In this document: positions 20,855 through 29,083 of the stretch, one piece after another
Position numbering within the stretch: position 1 is the first letter of the stretch
How the letters are laid out: the number at the start of each line of letters is the position of its first letter
The notes under the pieces: model-generated
Seen by the model: only the letters and a program-made list of their open reading frames with translations
What the model was told of the DNA's origin: nothing
The model's database searches: none
Assembly (NCBI GenBank): GCA_003169895.1
Contig: PNAE01000007.1
Location: forward strand, 906,407-970,406
Length of the DNA: 64,000 nt
Reading direction: 5' to 3'
Origin: Gemmatimonadota bacterium
GTDB taxonomy: Bacteria; Gemmatimonadota; Gemmatimonadetes; Gemmatimonadales; GWC2-71-9
Made by a program: the position numbers and the translations under genes

Positions 20855-21084
20855 CAGACGCCCCGACCATCACCTGGCCCGCCGCGCCCACAGATCTGCA
20901 GAGCGCCAGGTTGCTGCTTTCGTTCGTTGCCGACCACGCGATGCGCGGGCTGATCAACGACAAGCAAGCCGGGGCCGCAACAAAGTCAACAGAAGCGTTC
21001 GTCCGCGTCGAGCGGTACGTCGAGCAGATCCGCGCCCTGACCAAGGAAATCGCGCAGCTCAAACGGGCGCTGCCCAAGCCGTGA
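20851..21084 (+). CDS. small helical protein preceding the terminase
   Basis: 77 residues from GTG (TDAPTITWPAAPTDLQSARL ...). A short predicted coiled coil at the C-terminus (VEQIRALTKEIAQLKRAL) suggests an oligomeric partner. It is translationally coupled by GTGA to both the HTH gene and the terminase gene, so a role in the packaging complex is plausible but unproven. Confidence 0.5.
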   Translation: MTDAPTITWPAAPTDLQSARLLLSFVADHAMRGLINDKQAGAATKSTEAFVRVERYVEQIRALTKEIAQLKRALPKP

Positions 21085-22658
21085 CAACGACGGACACCGA
21101 CCTCGCCGCCCTCTGGCACGAGCTGGGTGACGTCACCGAAGCGCGGACCGCCTCACGCGGCGGCACAGACTTCAGCCGCTATGCCGACGACATCATCGGA
21201 TTCGCTCGCGACGTGCTGCACGTCACCCCGTGGAGTCAGCAGATCGCCATTCTGAAGGGCATCCAAGACAACGCGCGGTTCGTCCATGTCGGCGCGAATG
21301 CAACCGGGAAGACATGGAGCGACGCGGCAGCAATTTTATGGCTGATTTACGCCCGCGGCATGCTCGTCGTCGCAACGTCGGCGCTCGAATCGCAGCTCAA
21401 AAATCAGCTCATGCGTGACGTCACGCGCCTCTGGCATGGCGCCGACGCGCTGGGCGGCGAACTGCGGTCACTCGGCCTCATCATCCCCGAGCACCCAGAC
21501 CGCGGGCTGATTTGCCTTGCCGCTGGCGACGCGCATCGGCTGCGTGGCTATCACTCCCCGTCCGGCCTGGCGGTGTTTCTCGGTGAAGCCTCAGGGCTGC
21601 CCGACTGGACGTTCGAGTCAGCAGCGATGATGAGCACGAGCGCAAACGACAAGGTGGTCGCCAGCGGAAATTCAGATTGTGGCCCGGTGGGTTCGTTCTG
21701 GCGCGCCGCGACGACCTGGCCGCACGTGAACGTCAGCGCCCTCGATCATCCAAACATTGTTGAACGACGGATGGTCATCCCAGGCGGGCCAAGCGTTGAG
21801 TCGGTCAAGCAGATGCGTGATGACTACGGCGAAACGTCACCGTTTTTTATTGCGGCTGTGCTCGGCGCCTGGCCCACCGAAGTGTCGGACAGCCTGTTCT
21901 CCCTCGCGGCGCTCGAGAACGCATTCACCTTGCACGCCAACGGCACGCACCACGCAACGATGAGCCGCGGCAAAATTGTGTTCGGTTGCGACATCGCCCG
22001 GCTGGGCGGCGACCGCACAGTTGTTGCAACGCTCGAAGGGAGCGTCGTGACGGCCTTCCACGCGTGGGGCGGCGTGCCGCTCGACGAAACCGTGGACCGA
22101 ATAATCGAGGTCGTGGCACGTCACGGCGTCCGCCCCACGGTGCCCATCAACTACGGCGCGGAAGTCGCGTTGTACCACGCCAGCGCCGACCAATTTCTCT
22201 CCGGGCAGCCCGGTGACCCGCTGGAACGGCAGGACCACGCGCGCAAGGCGCGCATCCGCGTCGACACGATCGGAGTGGGCGGCGGCGTCGCCGATTCCCT
22301 GCGACGGCTGCGCTACCCGGTCGAAGATTTCAACAGCTCGTCCGCGCCAACTGGTTTGCATGCCGAGAGATTTCTCAACCGCCGGGCGCAAAGCTATTGG
22401 CGCCTTCGCACGTTGTTGGAGGCGGGCCAATTGGCGTTGCCACCCGAGTGGCGCGATCAGCTCGTCGCGGAGCTATTGGCCACGACATACGCGAAAGGTG
22501 GCGAGGACCTGAAAAAAATTCAGATCGCTCCAAAAAGTTTGATCAAGACGCACCTGGGCGGCAAGTCGCCCGACTTTGCCGACGCGCTGGTCATGGCGAC
22601 GTGTGACGACGCCAGCGTGTCGTTCGACACGGCGCTCGATGTCGCGGTGATGTTCTGA
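21081..22658 (+). CDS. phage terminase large subunit (packaging ATPase/nuclease)
   Basis: 525 residues from a GTG overlapping the previous stop. The ATPase domain has Walker A GANATGKT near 72. Walker B reads LAVFLGEASG near 160, where the usual Asp before the catalytic Glu is Gly. The RNase H-like nuclease has Asp in FGCDIARLGGDRTV near 300, the FNSSSAPTG strand, and KSPDFADALVMA near 500 with the last acidic residues. It would translocate DNA into a procapsid. No portal or capsid gene follows, so the protein must act with helper-phage heads or is a leftover. The open frame upstream of 21081 is not coding. Confidence 0.82.
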   Translation: MTTTDTDLAALWHELGDVTEARTASRGGTDFSRYADDIIGFARDVLHVTPWSQQIAILKGIQDNARFVHVGANATGKTWSDAAAILWLIYARGMLVVATSALESQLKNQLMRDVTRLWHGADALGGELRSLGLIIPEHPDRGLICLAAGDAHRLRGYHSPSGLAVFLGEASGLPDWTFESAAMMSTSANDKVVASGNSDCGPVGSFWRAATTWPHVNVSALDHPNIVERRMVIPGGPSVESVKQMRDDYGETSPFFIAAVLGAWPTEVSDSLFSLAALENAFTLHANGTHHATMSRGKIVFGCDIARLGGDRTVVATLEGSVVTAFHAWGGVPLDETVDRIIEVVARHGVRPTVPINYGAEVALYHASADQFLSGQPGDPLERQDHARKARIRVDTIGVGGGVADSLRRLRYPVEDFNSSSAPTGLHAERFLNRRAQSYWRLRTLLEAGQLALPPEWRDQLVAELLATTYAKGGEDLKKIQIAPKSLIKTHLGGKSPDFADALVMATCDDASVSFDTALDVAVMF

Positions 22659-22677
22659 TGCGCACTGCCGCGTCATA

Positions 22678-23187
22678 CTATCTCGCCCGGCTTCGGTCGC
22701 CCGGTGCTTGGTAACAATTCTCGTTGTACCATGCCATCTCGCTCGGCCTTGGCGGCGGCGCTAGCTGTGCGGCACTGTCGTGCTCGGCGGCGTACGAATC
22801 GCCGAGCGACCTGCGCATATCGGCCCAAGTTGAGTCGGATGCGTGCATTTCCGCCGCATCCTGCGCCCGAATGATCCGAAGGACGTGCACTTTGGTTGCC
22901 GCAGACATGGTGTCGTATCCGGGAAGTCTTTCGAGCACCGATTGAAACCGACCTTCGCGCCTCTCTAGCAGGGGGGCTACCTCTCCGGCTGCGGCGATAT
23001 CGACGCAGCGGAAGTCGGCCCTCCGTTTGTGGAGGCCGGAGGCTCGGTCGAACAGGAAGCACCAGCCTACCAAGAGGCAGAAGGTTATCCCGAGTTTTCG
23101 ATTCCGCTTGAATGCCCAAACTATGGCGACGACCAGCGCCACGGCCATGGATGCAACCAGAATGTTGGCGGCAGTACGCCAGTCCAT
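22678..23187 (-). CDS. membrane protein, unknown
   Basis: 169 residues: two close hydrophobic segments at the N-terminus (NILVASMAVALVVAIVWAF and LGITFCLLVGWCFLF), then a soluble, Ala/Glu-rich tail of about 120 residues with two cysteines. CCGGAG about 8 nt upstream supports ATG 23187; the longer start at 23238 would read through the direct repeats. It faces away from the XRE gene. It resembles a superinfection-exclusion or effector-type cargo protein only in layout. Confidence 0.5.
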   Translation of the reverse strand: MDWRTAANILVASMAVALVVAIVWAFKRNRKLGITFCLLVGWCFLFDRASGLHKRRADFRCVDIAAAGEVAPLLERREGRFQSVLERLPGYDTMSAATKVHVLRIIRAQDAAEMHASDSTWADMRRSLGDSYAAEHDSAAQLAPPPRPSEMAWYNENCYQAPGDRSRAR

Positions 23188-23215
23188 TGAAGCTCCGGAG
23201 AAGGCACCAAGGTTA

Positions 23216-23241
23216 GCTACCATTGGAGTGGCTACCATTGG
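23216..23241. promoter_or_regulatory. direct repeat in divergent promoter region (XRE operator candidate)
   Basis: Two copies of GCTACCATTGG start 15 bp apart (23216 and 23231). They lie between the membrane-protein gene and the XRE regulator. Spaced direct repeats here fit autoregulatory binding by the XRE protein. Confidence 0.45.
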
Positions 23242-23280
23242 GCTGTTGTCCCGTCACTACCCTACCGCGTGCCTTAGGGC

Positions 23281-23505
23281 ATGTCAACGCTACGGCTCAG
23301 GGTGGGGAAGGCGATCCGGCGACTGCGCGTCGACGCAGGCTATTCCCAGGAGGGATTCGCCCGGGCGTGCCGGTTCCATCGTACCTACATCGGCGCGATC
23401 GAGCGCGGCGAGAAGAACATCACGCTCGACAGCATCGAGCGGATCGCCAAGACACTCAAGGTCACCGTTTTCGATGTGTTTCGGGAGGCGGAACACGAGG
23501 CGTAA
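23281..23505 (+). CDS. XRE-family transcriptional regulator (C-protein-like)
   Basis: 74 residues that are nearly all one HTH_3 domain: KAIRRLRVDAGYSQEGFARA, then RTYIGAIERGEKNITLDSIE, then IAKTLKVTVFDVF. The size and composition match both small phage-type repressors and the controller proteins of type II restriction-modification systems. The restriction pair lies about 1 kb downstream with a T5orf172 gene between, so either role is possible. Paired direct repeats upstream suggest autoregulation. Confidence 0.8.
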   Translation: MSTLRLRVGKAIRRLRVDAGYSQEGFARACRFHRTYIGAIERGEKNITLDSIERIAKTLKVTVFDVFREAEHEA

Positions 23506-23547
23506 GACTTCGGAGCTGTATCGTCACATTCACGTCCTAGATGTCCG

Positions 23548-24273
23548 CTACTGGGACTTCCATCGCTTGAACGCCGCCACGTCATCGGACGTGAGATTGT
23601 ACCACTCGTCACGGATGTTCTTCTTCTTGAAGCGATTCTTCCAGTACGCTTCCACGCCGCCGGGGTCATCGGTCGGAATAAGGTGCACGAGTGAAACCGG
23701 GTCGGGCGATAGCGTCTGTACCTCAGCCCGGCGCCGCTCCGGAGCGGCCGTCCAGCCGATCTTGTACCGTCGACCGGATTTCTGGAGGTACACAAATCCC
23801 TCGGTCTCGGAATTCCCCGCATCCTTGGTCGCCGCATCGTCGTCGCCGTCGAGAAGGGCCAGGACGTCAGCAAACTCCGGACGGTCCGCGCAAAACTTGC
23901 GCAACATCTTAATGCGCGCATCTCTCGTTATCGCCCGGCGCTTGATTGCACCATCGCTCGGAACGCTCGGATCGCGCTTCCGAGCAAATACGAGGTCGCT
24001 CTGAGTCGGCAAACGCCCCAGCTTCCGGGCAAGGAGGGCGAACCCGGCCGCAATTTCTTCGTCGGCCACTCGCTTGTTCGCTACGTTCGGCGTAATACCG
24101 ACGTCGGCTTGGAACGCACTCCATCTTCGCCAGATCCCGCCGCGAAATTGATGAGTACTGACACCGAACACCACGCCGACAAATTTGTCAATGCCAGGCG
24201 GTTGGTCGGGCGACTTCGCGAGGAGGTGACGGTAGGCCGCGATGATCTGTTCGCGCGTGAGCGCCAAGCTCAA
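23548..24273 (-). CDS. T5orf172/MUG113-type GIY-YIG-superfamily protein
   Basis: 241 residues. The C-terminal 90 residues carry the T5orf172/MUG113 pattern: EGFVYLQKSGRRYKIGWT near 160, PERRRAEVQTLSPDPVSL, then IPTDDPGGVEAYW and DEWYNLTSDDV. This domain belongs to the GIY-YIG nuclease superfamily and is common in phages and defence loci. The N-terminal 150 residues are helical and may bind DNA. The start is a TTG in my reading, so the true start is uncertain. It stands opposite to its neighbours in the cargo region. Confidence 0.7.
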   Translation of the reverse strand: MSLALTREQIIAAYRHLLAKSPDQPPGIDKFVGVVFGVSTHQFRGGIWRRWSAFQADVGITPNVANKRVADEEIAAGFALLARKLGRLPTQSDLVFARKRDPSVPSDGAIKRRAITRDARIKMLRKFCADRPEFADVLALLDGDDDAATKDAGNSETEGFVYLQKSGRRYKIGWTAAPERRRAEVQTLSPDPVSLVHLIPTDDPGGVEAYWKNRFKKKNIRDEWYNLTSDDVAAFKRWKSQ

Positions 24274-24550
24274 CTCCGTGAGTTTGAGGGTGGGCCATGT
24301 AAGGATGCAGGCTACCTCGCCCCTGACAATGCTTCGGTTTATCTGCGGCTAATGCCCGACGCCAGATTCTTGAGGCTGCAGCATGAGTGCTCTGCCGCAG
24401 AACTCCGCGATAACATACGGTTGCCCAACAGCGATTCGAGATTCCGCTCCAGGGTGCGATGATCATGATGCAGTTTGGGCTGGGACGTGCCAGAATGGCG
24501 CGGCACGAATGGCCTAGCGGTATCTCCCGATAGAGTCATCTTTACGCGTT
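24274..24550. other. divergent intergenic region before the restriction endonuclease
   Basis: 277 nt between the T5orf172 gene and the endonuclease gene. I see no convincing gene or palindromic C-box in it. It must hold both divergent promoters. Confidence 0.4.
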
Positions 24551-25408
24551 ATGGCGACAATCGAATGCCGGTCCGCGCAACGGGGCGTCGCCCCGAAGAT
24601 GGTCCAACTAGACGGGATCACCGACCGAGAGGTGACGAAGGCGCGGGCGGCGCTTGACGCCCTGATCGAATCCGAGGAGCAGGTCTCCGACGCGGTGGCG
24701 GCGGGTTTCGTTGCCGTCGCGGTCATGTGCCCGAAGGCCAATCCCAGCGACCTGTGGCAGCATGTCATCTATCGGCACCTGCTCGACTCCGGCTGGAGTG
24801 ACAATCGGTGGAAGCGCGTCTCCGGCTTCGCGCTTGAGCGAGCCTTCGTGTCGATGTATGAGTCGCGTCTGGCTCCGCACAACCTCAGAATGCGCAAGCT
24901 GGACAAGACCGAGGCGAACAAGATCCTCGTCGGCCTCGGCACGAACATCCGCGACACGAAGATCGACGTGTTCCTTGAAGGAAAGGCACCCAACACCGCC
25001 GGACCGTGGCGCGTGTTCGGCGCGGCGCACGTCAAGTCGAGCATTGCGGAACGGATTCAGGACGACGTTCCCGCGAGTCAGGCGTTCATGTCTGCCGGGC
25101 TGGTGTCCATTGCGTTGACGATGGATTCCAAGAGCTACCCGCCGCCGCACGGCGAGTGTATCAACTGGGGAGAATTGGGTGGTCGCTCGCTTGGCGTCGA
25201 CAAGGAACGCCTCAAGCGGGGCTACGTGGAAGTCGAGGGCCAGTTTGACGGGCTGTTCTCGTTCAACTTGCGAACGCCGCCGAGTCCCGCCACGACGGCG
25301 TCAGGAAAGCGGATTTACACGATGGGATTGAGTGAGAAGCAGCCCGACCAGCTGGTGAAGTTTCTCACCGAAAAGTGGATCGCCTACGCCAAGGCCAATC
25401 CGGTCTGA
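24551..25408 (+). CDS. type II restriction endonuclease (BsaWI-like)
   Basis: 285 residues. A helical N-terminal part (KARAALDALIESEEQVSDAV) leads to a PD-(D/E)XK-type core: DTKIDVFLEG near 140, then WRVFGAAHVKSSIAER near 160 with the catalytic Lys, then DDVPASQAF and TMDSKSYPP. The FG-x(3)-VKxSIAER pattern resembles the BsaWI family, whose founder cuts WCCGGW; the specificity here is not known. The convergent methyltransferase gene overlaps its 3' end by 25 bp, the classic layout of a restriction pair. An internal ATG near 24599 is an alternative start. Confidence 0.72.
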   Translation: MATIECRSAQRGVAPKMVQLDGITDREVTKARAALDALIESEEQVSDAVAAGFVAVAVMCPKANPSDLWQHVIYRHLLDSGWSDNRWKRVSGFALERAFVSMYESRLAPHNLRMRKLDKTEANKILVGLGTNIRDTKIDVFLEGKAPNTAGPWRVFGAAHVKSSIAERIQDDVPASQAFMSAGLVSIALTMDSKSYPPPHGECINWGELGGRSLGVDKERLKRGYVEVEGQFDGLFSFNLRTPPSPATTASGKRIYTMGLSEKQPDQLVKFLTEKWIAYAKANPV

Positions 25409-26295
25409 TTGTCCTCGGGTGACGGCTCGTTCGCCAGCTTGCACATCTGCTCGTCCAACTCGAAGCCGATAAACCGATGCCCGAGCTTGCGTGCGGCCCG
25501 TCCAGTTGTGCCGCTGCCCATGAATGGGTCGCAGACAATACCGACGCCTTGCACTCCTGCGGCCTGAATGCACTGGAGCGGTAAGTCGAGCGGAAACGTC
25601 GAGCAATGCGGTGTACGGTTCGGCGTTTGTAGCAGGCGCCACACGGACCCGACCGGCGGCTTCGTGCGGAACGAGTGCTGTTCTGTCTTGGCAAAGATGT
25701 AGATGCCCTCATGCCGCCGATGGGGGCGGCGGCAAAGGCCTTCGGGAAGGGGGCGCGCTTTCTCCCAAATCACCTCACCGCGAAATAAGAACCCCGCGTC
25801 GCTCATTGCGATGACCACCCGATACGGCGTCGCGAGAAGATTGCCGTACTGGAGCCACCCCACGTTCTTGTCGATGAAGGCGCGACGACTGCCTCGGTTC
25901 TTTGTGTAGGCCGAGTTGGTCGCTGCTAGGCCGGTCCCGTCCTTGCCGAGCGAGCTATAGGCGTGATCGTCCTCTCGCCAGTTGATCGGCGTATTGTAGG
26001 CGTCGCCGATGTTGAGCCACAGCGTGCCGGAGGGCTTCAAACAACGGATCGCCTCCGAAAGAATCCCAACCAAGTTCCTCACGAAGTCTCGAGGGTCAGG
26101 TTCTGAGCCGAGTCCCGCGCTGCCTCTCTGTCCCCAGTAGGGCGGGGACGTCACGATGACATCGATGGTGTCGGTCGGCAGCTGCCGCAGACCGACCAAG
26201 CAATCGACGTTGTGAACAGTGTCGAGAGCCAGCGGCCCGAGCGATGTTTGGACGTCCTGGATTTCCGCGGGTGGCGCACGCATCGGCTGGGTCAT
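25384..26295 (-). CDS. site-specific DNA methyltransferase, beta class (m4C/m6A)
   Basis: 303 residues. Catalytic motif IV, TSPPYW, is at 49-54 and the SAM-binding DPFMGSGTTG is near 260, so the motif order (IV before I) is that of beta-class N4-cytosine or N6-adenine enzymes. TSPPYW rather than DPPY favours N4-cytosine but does not settle it. GGAG lies 5 nt before the ATG. It protects the element and host from the convergent endonuclease; this pair can also act as an addiction module stabilising the element. It is the last gene before the right boundary. Confidence 0.88.
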   Translation of the reverse strand: MTQPMRAPPAEIQDVQTSLGPLALDTVHNVDCLVGLRQLPTDTIDVIVTSPPYWGQRGSAGLGSEPDPRDFVRNLVGILSEAIRCLKPSGTLWLNIGDAYNTPINWREDDHAYSSLGKDGTGLAATNSAYTKNRGSRRAFIDKNVGWLQYGNLLATPYRVVIAMSDAGFLFRGEVIWEKARPLPEGLCRRPHRRHEGIYIFAKTEQHSFRTKPPVGSVWRLLQTPNRTPHCSTFPLDLPLQCIQAAGVQGVGIVCDPFMGSGTTGRAARKLGHRFIGFELDEQMCKLANEPSPEDNQTGLALA

Positions 26296-26441
26296 GGTAG
26301 CTCCATCGTATATAGCCGAAACCTACGCAACCGCCGGGAAGAAATACACGCGGCCTTGGGCAAAGGGGTACCCGATAACGCGGCCGGCCGTATCGACGCC
26401 GGGCAATTGAACAACGTGACGCCGGCCAATTGACCAGCGGC

Positions 26442-26479
26442 TGTTCACTTTCGTCCACTCAAAGCCCTATCTTGTCCAC
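26442..26479. repeat. right boundary repeat of the integrated element (attR candidate)
   Basis: Matches 12618-12655 at 35 of 38 positions. Immediately downstream the unit recurs (CTTGTCCACCCAAAGCC), making an imperfect 21-bp tandem. It lies 98 bp before the pruA start codon, compared with 88 bp from the left repeat to the relic ATG. Confidence 0.75.
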
Positions 26480-26577
26480 CCAAAGCCATATGGTCACCCG
26501 CGCCGAAGCCCGGTAGCGCCAAGGGATTCCAGCCAAAGACTGATGGTATACCTACGAAAGCCTTACGGGGTCCGCTA

Positions 26578-28200
26578 ATGAGCGCCATCGGCAACATTCC
26601 CATCCCGATCAACGAACCGATCCTGAGCTATGCCCCCGGCTCGGCCGAGCGCGCGGCGCTGCAGGCCGCGATCAAGGAACTGGCCGGGGTCGTTACCGAG
26701 ATCCCGGTGGTCGTGAACGGACACGAGCATCACACCAACAAGACCGTCGCGGTTACGTCGCCGCAGCGGCACCAGCACCGGCTGGCCACCGCGCACCAGG
26801 CGCCATCGACGCTACTGCACGACGCGATCGATGGCGCCGCGGCGGCGCAGCATGACTGGGAGCACTGGTCGTTTGCCGACCGCGCGGCTGTGTTCCTCAA
26901 GGCCGCCGACCTGCTGAGCGGGCCATGGCGTGCGCGGATGAACGCCGCGACCATCCTCGGCCAGGGGAAGACACCGCACCAGGCCGAGATCGATGCTGCC
27001 TGCGAACTCGCCGACTTCCTCCGCTTCAACGTGCATTACGCCGAGCGGTTGCTGCACGAGCAGCCGATTTCGGTGCCCGGCGTATGGAACCGCCTCGATT
27101 ACCGGCCGCTCGAAGGCTTTGTCTACGCCATCACGCCATTCAACTTCACCGCCATCGGCGGCAACCTGCCGACGACACCCGCGATTCTCGGCAACGTGGT
27201 GCTGTGGAAGCCATCAACGACGGCGCTGCTGTCGAACTGGTTGTTCTACCAGATCCTGCGTGAAGCCGGCTTGCCGCCCCGCGTGATCCAGTTCGTGCCG
27301 GGCGAGTCCGCCGCGGTTACCGACGTGCTGCTCTCCGATCCGCGCCTGGCCGGTATTCACTTCACCGGCTCGACACCGGTGTTCCATCAGTTATGGAAAG
27401 GCGTGTCGGAACGGCTGGATCAGTACCATGCCTATCCGCGACTCGTCGGCGAAACCGGCGGGAAGAATTTTGTGCTGGCCCATTCCAGCGCGGATGTCGA
27501 GGCGCTGGTGACGGCACTGGTTCGCGGCGCCTTCGAGTATCAGGGGCAGAAGTGCTCGGCGGCGTCGCGCTGCTACATCCCGCGCTCGCTCTGGTCACGG
27601 GTCGAGGCCCGGCTGCGTGAGGAGATTGGCAAGCTCAAGGTCGGCGATCCGGCGGACTTCTCGGTCTTTGTCGGCGCGGTCATCGATTCGCGCGCGTTCA
27701 AGCGGCTGGAACAGGTGCTTGTTGCGGCCAAGGCGGATCCCCGAGTCGGGGTGATCGCTGGCGGCAACTGCAACGCCGGCGAAGGCTGGTTCGTCGAGCC
27801 GACGCTGCTCGAGACTTCCGATCCGCATCACCAGGTGATGAGCGTCGAGTTCTTCGGACCGATCCTCGCCGCGTACGTCTACGAAGACAACCGGTGGGAC
27901 GACGTGCTCACGCTGGTTGATTCCGCGTCACCGTACGCGCTGACGGGCGCGATCTTCGCGCAGGAACGCAGCGCCATCGTGTCGGCTGACCGCAGGCTGC
28001 GCCACGCGGCTGGCAACTACTACGTCAATGACAAGTGCACCGGTGCCGTGGTGGGTCAGCAGCCGTTCGGTGGCGCTCGCGCTTCGGGGACGAACGACAA
28101 GGCCGGCAGCATCCTCAACCTCTATCGCTGGGTCTCTCCTCGGGCCATCAAGGAAGTCGGCAACCCGCCCAAGGACTGGAGATATCCGTATCTCGAATGA
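26578..28200 (+). CDS. pruA: L-glutamate gamma-semialdehyde (1-pyrroline-5-carboxylate) dehydrogenase
   Basis: 540 residues. It oxidises glutamate semialdehyde to glutamate with NAD+ in proline catabolism. Conserved segments: ITPFNFTAIGGNLP near 185, the Rossmann HFTGSTPVF near 265, the active-site ETGGKNF near 300 and the catalytic Cys in YQGQKCSAASR near 330. The length and N-terminal extension match the stand-alone human ALDH4A1-type enzymes. The element ends about 100 bp upstream, and the first codons (MSAI) are duplicated at the other end, so the present promoter and perhaps the first residues came with the element. No proline dehydrogenase is visible nearby. Confidence 0.92.
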   Translation: MSAIGNIPIPINEPILSYAPGSAERAALQAAIKELAGVVTEIPVVVNGHEHHTNKTVAVTSPQRHQHRLATAHQAPSTLLHDAIDGAAAAQHDWEHWSFADRAAVFLKAADLLSGPWRARMNAATILGQGKTPHQAEIDAACELADFLRFNVHYAERLLHEQPISVPGVWNRLDYRPLEGFVYAITPFNFTAIGGNLPTTPAILGNVVLWKPSTTALLSNWLFYQILREAGLPPRVIQFVPGESAAVTDVLLSDPRLAGIHFTGSTPVFHQLWKGVSERLDQYHAYPRLVGETGGKNFVLAHSSADVEALVTALVRGAFEYQGQKCSAASRCYIPRSLWSRVEARLREEIGKLKVGDPADFSVFVGAVIDSRAFKRLEQVLVAAKADPRVGVIAGGNCNAGEGWFVEPTLLETSDPHHQVMSVEFFGPILAAYVYEDNRWDDVLTLVDSASPYALTGAIFAQERSAIVSADRRLRHAAGNYYVNDKCTGAVVGQQPFGGARASGTNDKAGSILNLYRWVSPRAIKEVGNPPKDWRYPYLE

Positions 28201-28202
28201 CC

Positions 28203-28229
28203 GGGAGACGCGAGGCGAGAGACGAGAAC
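28203..28229 (+). repeat. GAGAC-type tract 3' of pruA
   Basis: GGGAGACGCGAGGCGAGAGA and a following GACGAGAAC start 3 nt after the pruA stop, purine-rich on the coding strand. It is a shorter, more degenerate example of the tract family. Confidence 0.6.
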
Positions 28230-28255
28230 AGATCGGGGGCAGGCTGTCCGTTCGA

Positions 28256-28999
28256 ATGGCGCGGCGGATTGCGGTCGCGGTAGTCTCAGGCGTTCCGATG
28301 TTCGCTCATTTCGCCGGTGCGCAGGCGCCGCCGGGTTATGCCGTGCACGGTCTCGCCGGCGGTGTCTTTGTCGAGCAGGTGCATTCTGAGGTGACGACGC
28401 AGACCGGATCAGCCGAACGGCATCGGACCATCACGCGCGTCGCACGGTACGCGGCGACCGTTCGCGCCGACACCCTGGTGATCACCGCTGATTCTCTCCG
28501 CCTCGACGAAACCGCCGATGGCACGCATCAAGTCATCGATGTCGATGCCGTGATCGGTGGCCGGTGGAGGCTGCTCATTGATGCGCGGGGCCTTGCCACC
28601 GTCGTCGAGGTTCCCTTCGTTCCGGGCACCGTGGCGGACGTGAGCGATCTCAGTTCCGCCATGGACGACTTCTTTCCGGCCGCTCCACCGATGATCGCGC
28701 CCGGCGCGCAGTTCACCGATTCGTCTCACCGAGCGTGGCGCCGGCTCGCCGATTCGGCCGCCACCCGGCGTTTCCGTTGGTCCGAACAGCGGCCGAGCGA
28801 CACGACGTACACGGGTCCGGATAGCGTCCAGGTGCATACGATGGAGACCGCCCATGAGGACGGTAACGTCGCGTGGAGTGTCCAACGTGGCCCGGTCGCG
28901 TGGAGTCGACATATCCAGACCACGGTCACGTCTCATTTTGCCGGGCGTACGGTCCGCGCGATAGCGGACCAGCGGATCGTGGTGTCGCGGCTGCGGTAG
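28256..28999 (+). CDS. secreted protein of unknown function
   Basis: 247 residues with a signal peptide (MARRIAVAVVSGVPMFAHFAGAQA). The mature part looks beta-rich with short Thr/Val strands (GVFVEQVHSEVTTQT, TRVARYAATVRADTLVITAD), and no catalytic motif is seen. It starts 56 nt after pruA. It is probably periplasmic or outer-membrane associated. The open frame extends upstream, overlapping pruA, but the signal peptide defines this start. Confidence 0.6.
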   Translation: MARRIAVAVVSGVPMFAHFAGAQAPPGYAVHGLAGGVFVEQVHSEVTTQTGSAERHRTITRVARYAATVRADTLVITADSLRLDETADGTHQVIDVDAVIGGRWRLLIDARGLATVVEVPFVPGTVADVSDLSSAMDDFFPAAPPMIAPGAQFTDSSHRAWRRLADSAATRRFRWSEQRPSDTTYTGPDSVQVHTMETAHEDGNVAWSVQRGPVAWSRHIQTTVTSHFAGRTVRAIADQRIVVSRLR

Positions 29000-29083
29000 T
29001 GATCGAGGCCGGCGTGCTAGATTCGCAACCGATATGGGTCACGGGTCCACCGGGTGACTGTACCCACAGAGAGGGCCTCACGC

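Larger units (their letters stand above)
12636..26479. mobile_element. integrated phage-satellite-like element, about 13.8 kb
   Basis: Bounded by the 38-bp repeats at 12618-12655 and 26442-26479. Inside are a tyrosine integrase near the left end, a run of small genes overlapping by 4 nt, a primase-polymerase/D5 helicase followed by an iteron-like inverted repeat, a terminase large subunit, an XRE regulator and a type II restriction-modification pair at the right end. No portal, protease, capsid, tail or lysis gene is visible, so it cannot build a virion alone. It could be a satellite that uses helper-phage particles, or a decayed prophage that kept its replication module. The intact overlapping frames favour a functional element. 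Confidence 0.8.
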
